Part shown: one piece after another, positions 40,526 to 50,743 of the stretch | Layout of the letters: each line of letters opens with the position of its first letter | How positions within the stretch are numbered: position 1 is the first letter of the stretch | From: Morchella semilibera | Lineage: Eukaryota > Ascomycota > Pezizomycetes > Pezizales > Morchellaceae | Assembly (NCBI GenBank): GCA_009192285.1 | Contig: WBVU01000008.1 | Span: 1,560,370 to 1,624,369 of the forward strand | Direction: 5' to 3' | DNA: 64,000 nucleotides | Made by a program: the position numbers and the translations under genes | The notes under the pieces: model-generated | The model's database searches: none | Told to the model about the DNA's origin: nothing | The model's input: only the letters and a program-made list of their open reading frames with translations

Positions 40526-43500
40526 AAATTGGCACACCAAAGGGGCTAGTCCCGCCACCCACCTTTGTCCTCTCCGCCGCCGCCGTTTCCGAAGACAGGA
40601 TGTCCGAGGAGTCTCTTGTTGTTTCCTGCTCGGTTGCTCAAGACGCCGTCGCCCCCATTGCTACCCACGCCCTGATAGATACAGGCGCTTCGGGCTATGC
40701 TTTTGTTGACCAAGGGTTTGTCTTGCAACATGGTCTTGTTCTGGTTCCCCTGAAGACATCACGCTTGCTCGAGGTAATCGACGGCAGGCTGGTGGAATCA
40801 GGGAAAATTACGCATATGGTCAAGCTCTCCCTGGATATTAATGGACACCAGGAACTGGCTCCGTTTTTCGTTACGAAGTTAGGCCACTACCCCCTAGTAA
40901 TGGGTATCCCTTGGATGAGGCACCACGATCTGGCTATCAGACCAAAGACGAATAAGATCATCTTTGATTCTGACTTCTGCGTTCAGAACTGCTCTCGCTC
41001 CTATGCTCCAGTTACGGCAAAAGGAATCTCGGTTTCGTTCCCCGATGCCCCGGCCATTCAGATCGCGGCCATCGGAGCGGTCCCCTTTCTAGGACTTGCT
41101 CGACGCCAGCAGAATAAACTCTTCTGTGCGTCGATCCGGGCTATTGATGAGGCTCTTGCTGGAAAACAAGTCCTCAACCCCCTGGCTCATGTACCTATGG
41201 AACTTCGGGAATTTATATCCTTGTTTAAAGAATCCGATGCCGCCGCTCTGCCTCCACACCGTCCTCATGACTTGAAAATAGTCCTACAGGATGGCAAGAT
41301 ACCCCCGTTCGGTCCCCTCTATGGCATGTCTCGGTTGGAACTCCAGGCTTTGAGGGATTATATTACGGAGAATCTCTCGAAGGGCTTTATTCGCTATTCT
41401 GAATCTCCTGCTGGCGCCCCAGTTCTGTTTGTTAAGAAATCCGATGGCTCCCTTCGGTTGTGCGTTGATTATCGAAAGCTTAACGAGATTACGGTTAAAA
41501 ATCGACATCCGCTGCCCCTAATTCCCGAGACCCTGTCGCGCCTGTCCAAAGCAAAATATTATACCAAGTTGGACCTTCGTTGGGGATATCATCAGATTAG
41601 GATACAAGAAGGCGATGAGTGGAAAACTGCGTTTCGGACCCGTTATGGTCATTTCGAGTATAACGTTATGCCTTTTGGATTGACTAATGCCCCCGCCGCG
41701 TTCCAACACTGGATTAATGATCTCCTGCGCCCCTTCTTGTATGATTTCGCTACGGCCTATCTTGATGATGTATTGATTTACTCGGAGACATTGGAAGAGC
41801 ATAAGCAACACGTTCGGGAAGTTCTGAAGGTGTTCCAAATTCATGGTGTTCACCTCAAGCCTGAGAAATGCGAGTTCTATGTCCAACAGACCAAGTACCT
41901 CGGATTGATTATCACCCCCGAAGGCATTCAGATGGACCCGAATAAGGTATCAACGATTAAGGATTGGGAAACTCCCACCAAACTCCGGGAAGTCCAGGAA
42001 TTCCTAGGCTTTGCAAATTTCTACCGGCGATTTATCTATGCGTACTCTCGAGTTGTTGCCCCGCTTACTGCTTTGACCAAGAAAAACGTAAAGTTTGAAT
42101 GGTCTCCAAGGGCAGAAACAGCGTTCCAGAAGCTCAAGGATGCATTTACCTCGGCCCCGATTCTGGCCCACTTTGACTTTGAAAAAGAAGTTATTGTGGA
42201 AACTGACGCCTCCGACTACGTCTCCGCGGGCATTATGTCCCAGTACGGCGACGATGGAATCTTGCACCCAGTGGCATTCTTTTCTAAGAAACATTCTTCA
42301 GCCGAATGCAACTATGAGATCTATGACAAGGAACTGTTGGCAGTGATTAGGAGCTTCGAAGAATGGCGTCCACATTTGGAGGGATCTCGGTACCCTGTTA
42401 AGGTATTAAGTGACCATAGGAATCTGGAATACTTTATGTCGACTAAGTTGTTGAACCGCCGCCAAACACGATGGGCTGAATTTCTGTCGCGATTTAATTT
42501 CGTTATTCAGTTTAGACCAGGGAAACAAGGGGGAAAGCCGGATGCACTTACCAGGAGGTTAAGAGATTTACCAAAGGAAGGGGACGAACGGTTGATGCAC
42601 CAGTCGCAAGTGATATTGAAGCAGGAGAATCTGGAAGCAGGAATTAAGCTAAGTTTGTTGGCGGGTTCTTTGACAAATGAACCCGCTGAAGGAATGCCCA
42701 CCGTGAAGGAGTTGTTGATTCAAGCTTACCAAGAAGATAGTTTCCCAAATCAAGTTCTGACGATGCTTCGTAATGGCACAAAACATTCCAAGAAGATTTC
42801 TCTTGCCGAATGCACCGAAACCGAGGACGGATTCCTTTTGTATCGCCAGGCGATTTATGTTCCCGAATTTAAGGATCTCCAACTTCGCCTCTTACAGGAT
42901 CATCATGATAAGCCCTCCGCTGGACACCCAGGTCGTGCCAAGACCCTCGAACTCCTCAGCCGGAATTATTACTGGCCAAATATGAGGAAGTATGTCGATC
43001 GATATGTCCTGAATTGCAATGTGTGCTCCCGTAGCAAGGCTCCCCGCAATGCCCTTCAAGGTGTTCTTCGACCTCTTGCTGTACCCAAAGGCCCATGGAC
43101 CGATGTATCAATGGATTTTGTTACAGGACTCCCGGAAAGCAATGGTTTTAATGCGATCCTGGTGGTGGTCGACCGTCTAACGAAGATGCGTCACTTTATA
43201 CCCTGCACCGAGGAAGCAAATGCCAGGGATGTTGCTACCATGTACCTCGACTCGGTTTGGAAACTTCATGGACTCCCAGAAACTATTGTCTCGGACCGTG
43301 GCACACAGTTTACGGCCGAATTTTGGAAAGTTTTATGCTCCCGCCTTGAAATCGCCCCCCGCTATAGTACTGCATTTCATCCACAGACAGACGGGCAGAC
43401 CGAGAGGATTAATGCCATTATGGAACAATATCTCCGAGCCTATGTTTCGTATCAACAGGACGATTGGACCCAGTACCTTTCAATGGCGGAGTTTGCAACA

Positions 43501-44172
43501 AATAATCATGTCTCCGAGACCACCAAAATGTCCCCGTTTCAGGCCAATTATGGGAGGAGTCCCCGTATGTCCTTTGCCCCGCTACAGCATGGAAAGACAA
43601 CCAATGAGGATCAGGCGAATGGTATGGCCAGGACTATGGCACAGGTTTACGAGTTTCTTCGTGATGAAATGGCCCGGGCTCAAAAAATTTATGAGGAGGC
43701 AGCAAATCGGAATAGAATTCCTGCCCCTAGGTATGCTATCGGAGATGAAGTTTTTCTTTCGACTCGGAATATTGAGACCAAGCGACCCTCGAAGAAACTC
43801 GATTGGAAACGTATTGGCCCCTATGTGATTAAGCGGATGGTTAGCCCCTATGCTTATGAACTCGATCTCCCGGCGTCTATGAAAATCCACCCGGTGTTTC
43901 ATGTGTCCCTTTTGTCTCTTGCCCCCAGCAATCCAGTTCCCGGTCAGCGACAGTCCCCACCTCCAGCCATAGAAATCGAAGGTGAGCAGGAATGGGAAGT
44001 GGAACGAATTTTAGACTCCCGATGGCGTTATGGCAAATTGGAGTATTTGGTTCGGTATTTGGGTTATGACGAACCATCCTGGCAACCCCCCGAGGATTTG
44101 GAGCATGCCCCCGACTTGGTCAAGAATTTTCACGATAGTTACCCACGCAAACCTAGGCCTACCAGGAGTTAG
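40480..44172 (+). CDS. Gypsy-2 pol polyprotein with chromodomain, intact
   Basis: The frame is open from 40480 (after a TGA) to TAG 44170-44172 and lies -1 relative to gag, with 43 nt overlap, so expression as a Gag-Pol fusion by frameshifting is likely. Counting from 40519: aspartic protease HALIDTGASGYAF (about 50-62), RT with [20 protein letters not shown] and catalytic YLDD (about 413), RNase H with VETDASDYVS (about 560), integrase with the HHCC zinc region (HPGRAK...CNVCSRSK), catalytic MDFV, SDRGTQF (about 925) and a Glu in TERINAIMEQYL, then a C-terminal chromodomain (EWEVERILDSRWR, LEYLVRYLGYDEPSWQP) ending KPRPTRS. Every expected motif is present and there are no stops. The chromodomain is known to direct chromoviruses to marked chromatin, which fits an insertion in a repeat array. 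Confidence 0.95.
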   Translation, partial: TSNSEAGVKRSAPLVEIGTPKGLVPPPTFVLSAAAVSEDRMSEESLVVSCSVAQDAVAPIATHALIDTGASGYAFVDQGFVLQHGLVLVPLKTSRLLEVIDGRLVESGKITHMVKLSLDINGHQELAPFFVTKLGHYPLVMGIPWMRHHDLAIRPKTNKIIFDSDFCVQNCSRSYAPVTAKGISVSFPDAPAIQIAAIGAVPFLGLARRQQNKLFCASIRAIDEALAGKQVLNPLAHVPMELREFISLFKESDAAALPPHRPHDLKIVLQDGKIPPFGPLYGMSRLELQALRDYITENLSKGFIRYSESPAGAPVLFVKKSDGSLRLCVDYRKLNEITVKNRHPLPLIPETLSRLSKAKYYTKLDLRWGYHQIRIQEGDEWKTAFRTRYGHFEYNVMPFGLTNAPAAFQHWINDLLRPFLYDFATAYLDDVLIYSETLEEHKQHVREVLKVFQIHGVHLKPEKCEFYVQQTKYLGLIITPEGIQMDPNKVSTIKDWETPTKLREVQEFLGFANFYRRFIYAYSRVVAPLTALTKKNVKFEWSPRAETAFQKLKDAFTSAPILAHFDFEKEVIVETDASDYVSAGIMSQYGDDGILHPVAFFSKKHSSAECNYEIYDKELLAVIRSFEEWRPHLEGSRYPVKVLSDHRNLEYFMSTKLLNRRQTRWAEFLSRFNFVIQFRPGKQGGKPDALTRRLRDLPKEGDERLMHQSQVILKQENLEAGIKLSLLAGSLTNEPAEGMPTVKELLIQAYQEDSFPNQVLTMLRNGTKHSKKISLAECTETEDGFLLYRQAIYVPEFKDLQLRLLQDHHDKPSAGHPGRAKTLELLSRNYYWPNMRKYVDRYVLNCNVCSRSKAPRNALQGVLRPLAVPKGPWTDVSMDFVTGLPESNGFNAILVVVDRLTKMRHFIPCTEEANARDVATMYLDSVWKLHGLPETIVSDRGTQFTAEFWKVLCSRLEIAPRYSTAFHPQTDGQTERINAIMEQYLRAYVSYQQDDWTQYLSMAEFATNNHVSETTKMSPFQANYGRSPRMSFAPLQHGKTTNEDQANGMARTMAQVYEFLRDEMARAQKIYEEAANRNRIPAPRYAIGDEVFLSTRNIETKRPSKKLDWKRIGPYVIKRMVSPYAYELDLPASMKIHPVFHVSLLSLAPSNPVPGQRQSPPPAIEIEGEQEWEVERILDSRWRYGKLEYLVRYLGYDEPSWQPPEDLEHAPDLVKNFHDSYPRKPRPTRS

Positions 44173-44176
44173 GCCT

Positions 44177-44192
44177 GAAGGAGGGCCTAATC
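44177..44192 (+). promoter_or_regulatory. Gypsy-2 polypurine tract
   Basis: GAAGGAGGG followed by CCTAATC lies directly before the 3' LTR, the position of the plus-strand primer in LTR retrotransposons. Confidence 0.55.
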
Positions 44193-44795
44193 TATCACGG
44201 CGTACCACGGGCTTCGCGGAGGAGGAGGATATCAGGGTATAGGTCTTCGGGTGTAAAGGTTTCCTTTTGGTTCTTGGAGTTTCTATGGGTTTTCGTTACA
44301 CGGTGTGATGAGTCATGACTGTACAGGGATTAGGAGGGGTATATATATGTTGCTACGGATTTTTCCTGTGTTCTTTTCTTTCTCTTTCTTTCCTTACGTG
44401 TTCTTCCTGTTATCAACCCTACGGTTTAGTTTCGTCTCGTTTGTGTCTTTAGTTCTGAATATATTACGTCATAACCATAGCCTCTGCCAAGACCCCCTTG
44501 GGTCTTCCATAGTATCTCGTCTTTGTCTCGTCTCGCCTCGTCTTCGTCTCGCTTCGTCTCGCTTCGCCTCGCTTCGCCTCGCTTCGTCCTGCCCATAGCC
44601 CATGACCGTAGTACGTATCGTCTACTGGTATCTTCGTCTCCACGTCTTTGTCAGAGAGGCCATCTGGACCCTCTGCCCCACAACTCTGCTGCTCGGTTAG
44701 GTTCTACCGTTGCCCCCCCTCGTCGTCGTCCTTGCTCCTGCCTCGGTTGTGTACCTCGGCCTTCTTGATTGTTGTCTCCGTGTTGCTCCGTAACA
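44193..44795 (+). repeat. 3' LTR of Gypsy-2
   Basis: 603 bp; reads the same as the 5' LTR at every position I compared. A 97-codon frame inside (44305-44598) is duplicated exactly in the other LTR and is not a gene. Confidence 0.95.
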
Positions 44796-45612
44796 CGTAC
44801 GCAGGGAGTAAGTAGAGCACAAACCGCCGAGGAATCCAATGATGTGCTGACCGTATGCAGTTGGTAAGTAGACCACAGACCGCCGAGGGCTCCGATGATG
44901 TGCTGACGGTATATAGCGCGTAAGTAGGCCACAGACCGCCGAGGAGTCCGATGGTGTGCTGACAGTACGCAGGGAGTAAGCAGACCACAGACCGCCAGGA
45001 CTCCAATGATGTGCTGACCATATGCAGGTGGTAAGTAAATCTATACCTTCGCCGAGGACCCCGATGATGCGCTGACTGTATGCAGGGAGTGAGTAGACCA
45101 CAGACCGCCGAGGACTCCGATGGTGTGCTGACCGTATGCAGAAGGTAAGAAAATCCATACCACCGCCGAGGACTCAGATGATGTGCTGACCGTATCCAGG
45201 GAGTAAGTAGACCACAGACCACCGGGGACCCCGATGATGCGCTGACCGTATATAGACTGTAAGTAGATCAGGGACCGCCGAGGACTCCGATGGTGTGCTG
45301 ACCGTATGAAGGAGGTAAGAAAATCTATACCACCGCTGAGGACTCTGATGATGTGCTGACCGCATCCAGGGAGTAAGTAGACCACAGACCACCGAGGACC
45401 CCGATGATGCGCTGACCGTATATAGACTGTAAGTAGACCAGGGACCGCCGAGGACTCCGATGGTGTGCTGACCGTATGCAGGGAGTGAGTAGACCACAGG
45501 CCGCCAAGGACTCCGATGATGTGCTGACGGTATATAGCGCGTAAGTGGACCGCAGGCCGCCGAGGACTGCGATGATGTGCTGACCGTATGCAGTGTGTGA
45601 GTAGACCCCATA
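44796..45612 (+). repeat. Intron-like minisatellite, right part (15 triplet junctions)
   Basis: Continues the array after the CGTAC duplication. Triplets here are GGA, TTG, CGC, GTG, AAG, ACT, GAG and TGT, again always between AG and GT. Donors drift slightly towards the end (GTGAGT three times, GTAAGA twice, GTAAGC once). The last unit runs into unique sequence after GTGAGTAGACCCC. Confidence 0.97.
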
Positions 45613-46933
45613 CCGCGCGTGAGAGTGACTCTCTGACGGATACACTATGGAGCCCACGAATTGAAGAACTTGAGGACTAGTCACCACAATGTGGCTAAAG
45701 CTGGTGGATGAAACCGGATAGTAAGAATCATCTCTCCTGAATTGTGCCCGCATCCACCTCGCCACAGGCTCCTTAACCTTATCTATTCTCTAGGCCGGAT
45801 TGGATATCGCCTGCGCTGTTGGTTTTGGTGCGCGGGGCTTGTGGTGTTGGGATCGGCAGTGCTCTGTGCTCTGTGCTTTTCTTTTTCGTCTTATTTCCTA
45901 TTGTTCTTGTTTATGACTTTTACTCTGGAGGTTGGAGGGGAAGGACTGGTAGAACGAGGTGGTGTTAAGTGGGTGGCATGGTGGTTCAAACGGATATGTT
46001 TTATGGTGGGACGATGGAGCTATGGGATGATAAGACGACTGCGATGGGACGGTGATAGAAACGGATATGTTGTATTTCGGTCAAACTTTCTCAAGCCCTA
46101 CATTTCTTTTGTGGCTATTCAAACGCCTATTTGTGACATTGTGTGAGGAAGTAGCTCCTTGAATCACCCAGCCTATCGAGATTAGCGGGACTTCCTATCA
46201 CTGCTCCCGATTACACAGTACCGAGTGATAGTTTGTGATTCATTCAATCAGAAACCAAAATTGACTCTTTCTCACATAGCTAAATTAACCTTAATGTCGA
46301 AATGAAGTATGTTATTATCAATAAGTCGGGGGGGTCTTTAGCCTTGTGGTGGTTTGTGAATTAACAGCCCCGTAGGGAATCACTCCCCGCTGTGCTCCAT
46401 CAACTGCTCCGGTGGATATTTGTGCATCAATGGTGACTCAAGTATTGTGTCACCCTTTTTAAATGTCCCGCACCGCCATATCGGAGGTATTAACGTTGGA
46501 GGACAAATAGGCTCGAGTGATTGGCCTGGGATGATATTTGTCACCAGTGTATCCCTTCTCCACCACATCCACAACGACGCCCCCGCTAGTTAAATCTCCT
46601 ACACCTTGTGCCTATCCGAAACCCCATCCCCTCCATCATTACTCAACCACTCGTTTGTGCTCTTACCCCAGCATTCTACCTGGTCCTGGCCGTCGTGCGC
46701 GTCCTCGTCCTCCCCCGCCTCCTAAGTTGGGATACAGCTGTGGTACCTGACCGCGTGGTGGGTGTGGCTTTTAATGATTGAGAGATCCATTACAGGCTAA
46801 CCTTGCCCAAGCAGAGGGCGACCCAATAGAAATGTTTTTCACAACCCCACTACCAGCAGCAACGACATCAGCCTCCATTCATCTTTTATGAGCGACTGGC
46901 ATGGCTCGTGCATACCAGCAAGAGAGCTCCCTC
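45613..46933. other. Region after the minisatellite; possible TM-coding exon at 45793-46146
   Basis: After CTCTCTAG at about 45785-45792 a frame stays open to TGA 46144-46146 and codes one strong membrane segment (CWFWCAGLVVLGSAVLCALC, continuing hydrophobic). It has no ATG at its start and could be a terminal exon of a gene reading through the array, or chance. The rest holds no gene. Confidence 0.25.
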
Positions 46934-47343
46934 TTACCCTGTGTCTATAGCTAGCGCCTGCACTAACAATAAACGTAGTAAACTGCACCATATATAAGGA
47001 TCAGATGGCAGTAAGACTTACTTTGCGAAGTACTGCTAGTTGTTTCCTCGCGTGCAGGCGGTGTATCTGTTGGCGATTGAGGACCGGCTGGTGCTCTGGG
47101 GGTTATGGCCCATTGAGGAGCATTTTGGCCATGCACACGCGCAGTCACCTCACGTGATGATTTTCGGCTCACGGATCGAAGACCACATCTGGTGGATGTA
47201 GAGGGGTAGAGACAGTGATGAATGTATCTTAAAGGTCTCCTGTTTGGGGGGCCCCCCATTTCAAAATCATGGAGTGTAGAATAAGCGTCGCTAGGGTCGG
47301 TTTTTCTGGGAGAGGATAGGTTGCTGGGAAAGAGCTCTTGCAT
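46934..47343 (-). CDS. Small hypothetical protein, two exons
   Basis: ATG at 47343; exon 1 47343-47022, intron 47021-46963 (GTAAGT...GTTAG, 59 nt), exon 2 46962-46934 ending in TAA; about 116 aa. The protein is Ser/Arg/Pro-rich (QELFPSNLSSPRKTDPSDAY; TPRAPAGPQSPTDTPPARE) with no domain or membrane segment that I recognise. The support is the open frame plus a good donor and acceptor in phase; no homolog is recalled, so it may not be a gene. Confidence 0.35.
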
Positions 47344-50300
47344 GGAAGGAATAAGACATGGCCAGGGGGATCATATAGTCTAATGTGAGGATCCTTGTTA
47401 CTAGTTGTCTCGAACTAGGAGTTGTGTGAATAAATAAATTGGCGTTGCGAATTCATCCTACGGCATCTTTGTGATCTGCCGATTTATAAAAACTACGCTG
47501 GCCGAATTGGGTCTGGTTCGCGACCACTTTGCTAAGACACTTGAGACATGTCTCAGACTTACTTATTGGGGATTTCAATTTCTTTTTTGCTGTATCTACA
47601 AGGTCGGCCTCTTGGGCCAATCTCTATAGAAAATGTCCCATTACGCTTTCCAAGGCGGCTGCCAGCGAGAATCCTTTGCCCGTGAAGAACAATTCTGGAG
47701 CTCTCAATCTGGTCATGTCTTAGACGCGGATTAGGGACTTGAATCCTTCTTTCCTCTGTTGACCTTGAGCTCGAGGGCAACTGACTACCGGGAAGGATCA
47801 AGAATCCTTTTCCCCAACTTTTAATGAATAATTTTACAAGGTCTATTGCCTCGGGCACCTCTCACCGCACCATGCAATGCTACTTCCAGGAATGCTGCAC
47901 CATGTACCGGGTGTGCACCTTAAATACCGAGACACCTGGATTGATTGGGTAAATTTGTATGGGCGCCATGTGTGGCAACCAAAAGCATCCAATGAACTTT
48001 GGCCTTGGCTGCAAGATTTGTGTGGGGGAGAGGAGTATGGAGACACTTCACATGTTTTCGTTTAAGAGATCTAGATATTTTCCTAGGGGTGCGGAGAGAT
48101 AGCTGCTGGATAGCGCTCAATCTCAGCTTCATCTGAATAGCGATTTGTAGTCATCAAAAAGCATTTTGGTGAAGTTCGAAAAAAACAAAAGTAGAAAAGA
48201 AGTCGAGGAGGTTGTGTTGTGAGAACTGCGGGGCACACTATCCAAATACCTGCTTGGCTGCCAAGTGTTATTTTTTCAAAAAATCATATCATCTGCCCAA
48301 CCAGATCCTTTTGCAGGCCCTCACTTTTTAAAATTCCCTAAAGTGGGCGTCTCAGTACTTACCCTTACACCCCGGTACGTATGCAAACAACCGTAAAATC
48401 CCGACAAGTTGGCAATCTGCGGTTAGTGCTTCTGCTGAATGCTATTGTCCAGCCTCTAAAGTGATCATTAGTAGTAATTCTCATCTTGCATGCATAGCTG
48501 ATTTTTCGACCTTCGGCGGTAATTCAGGTTCGATAGCCCTAGAACCGCTATGCCAATATTGTGTTATACATGATCTAGCTCTTCCTACAGGAACATAAAC
48601 CCCTTTCATCAGGATACTTGTTAACGAGGGCCACTCAACTAGTCGCTGCGAGTCGCAGGTGTTAATACCTTGGGTTACGGATACCAAGTCTTCCCTCTAC
48701 CGCTGATCCAGTCACTTTCCGCTCTGTTCTACGCCATGATCGAGACATCTGATTTTCAAATATATATACTTGATTTAGAGACCAGTACTTCTGGCTGTAT
48801 CACTTCTATTTGAAGGCTCATTTACCCATTCTTTCGGCCCCGGTCATGGGTAGTATCTTGATGTGATGCATTAGCTACCAAGTGTGAACACATCCGTCAC
48901 CGCAACTCTGGATATATCAACAATGCATATATATGTTGACATTCATTAATGGGTAGGTGTCTTCGGAGTCAGAGAGCTGTATACGAGACTCAGCTCACCA
49001 AACTTAATCCCTAGTTGCTTGCGCCATGTAATCAAGCAACCAATAGAGGGTGGTCATCGCCAAATCAGCAATGCGAGATCCATCCCAGCAGTTGGTACAC
49101 AGTGATCTTCACCAAGTATAATGGTATGATGTTCAAACGCGAATAAACCAGCATCCCAAACGCCGACCTCACCTGGCTGCATGCATGCATGAGGTATCAA
49201 TCAATCAACACCGACCTCACACCTCTTCGCGGGGAGCTACACCTAGCCCTGATTAGTATACAGTAGCCTTTGAAATAACGACAGTAGTGGTGGAAGGACG
49301 ACACAGCGGGGGTTCTGGTAATGGGGGTCAAACAGTGGTGTTGGGGCTTATATTAACGGGCATGGTTGGCTGTTGTGATACATCGTTGCCCCCGAAGCAA
49401 TTAACTGTACAAGTCTATTCTCAGGCTTCACCTTATAATATTGTACTGGTTACAGGAAACCTACTGTCCCTGGCTAAGCCAATCTATGTACCTGGGGGCG
49501 CAGGAAAGTGATGCAACGATCAAATAGCCCATATTCCTCAACAACCAAGCGAGCTGGCAAGATCTAGAGCAAATATATGGTAGCAGCTAATACGAGCAGC
49601 CCTTTACTTCCCTCTCGTTAGTGTCCCCTGTCATAAGTTGTTCTTTTGCGGGCTAAAGGCCCAAATCAATGATCATATATATGACTGGAAAAAAACATGC
49701 AGATCTATTCTTGAGACTCAAGTCTCATACAATATACCGGGCTTCGTGAACAGAAAGGCGACCGTTCTATCACCTGTTCCTGCCATGTCAGCTAAGGGGG
49801 CTAGGGGGCCACTTGTACAGGATGATACCAATATCCAGAAAGCAGTCAAAATCGCCACAACTTGACACTGCGGCGAGTCCTAAAGGTGACAACGAAGTTC
49901 AAATAAACCATTAACTACTTTTCAACGTAACAAGATATCAAGAAGCGGTCTGATAGAAATATCGGGGTAATAAAGAAGAACACTTCTATCAGAGGAATTT
50001 TTGATCTATTGGTTGCTTAAAAGGGTATTAGCAGTTTCCTTGAATTTCTTGCCACTAGCTTCAAGACTCGCTGCGCCATACACAATATGAAAACCCGCAA
50101 TACTTTCTCTCTTTGCAGTAAATTGAGCGTTCTAGCGAAGCGCTAGTACCGGGCAATATGTGATTAGTACCAACCAGACCCTTTGATTAGGTTTTGGGCC
50201 GAAATTATAAATTAATTGGTTGAGGCAACAAATTCAAAGAATTCCTAACAAAGGTCAATGCCAGTTCCTCTCTGGGATGAGCTGGTGCACCAATTCCCTT

Positions 50301-50743
50301 TACCGCTATCTATAAAGGTCCCCATAGGTATACGGACTGGTTCGGGTGGAAATTTAGTAAGGCTTCTACTGCTAATATGGGTTGAGTCGTTGTGTTGGTT
50401 GGTATATCCTTGTCCGCAGGGTTTTGGCACCCCCGCTCTCGAAGCCTACAGACTGAAACGGTGATATTAACAGCCGGATAGGGGCCGCCGCAAGGGGGAG
50501 TTTAAGGTAGTTAGATGTTTCCATACTGTGCTATTTTATAACACTCCCTGTGGCGGCTTTCTGAGGATGGGGATCAAAACGCTTTGTTATTGCCATTACG
50601 GATCGTTTTCAAAGTACCAAAACCTTTCAGACTCGACTGTACTTCCAGTAGCCCGTGAAAATATTTTATTTGGTACGTTGTTACGAACTAAACAAGGCTT
50701 CACCTAGTTAAATAGTATAATTTCCAATCGTAGATAGCGTCCA
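47344..50743. other. Intergenic 3.4 kb
   Basis: A minus-strand frame at 47559-47858 (LFIKSWGKGFLILPGSQLP...NPRLRHDQIE) has some coding character but no start or splice model and may be a gene relic. The remainder, including frames at 49287-49511 and 49638-49865, shows nothing recognisable. Confidence 0.4.

Larger units (their letters stand above)
38871..44795 (+). mobile_element. Gypsy-2: intact, very young chromovirus LTR retrotransposon
   Basis: The 5.93-kb element is bounded by CGTAC duplications (38866-38870, 44796-44800). LTRs 38871-39473 and 44193-44795 have the same length and I see no difference between them, so insertion was recent. The LTR starts TATCACGG and ends CCGTAACA, an unusual TA...CA pair. 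It has an uninterrupted pol frame with every catalytic motif and a short non-standard gag. It landed in the intron-like minisatellite. Confidence 0.97.

Noticed and set aside
43220-43828. 202-codon plus-strand frame inside Gypsy-2 pol
   Set aside because: Out-of-frame shadow of the integrase coding sequence.
37584-45612. CRISPR-like repeat-spacer array
   Set aside because: Units are contiguous, the variable part is only 3 nt, and the context is eukaryotic.
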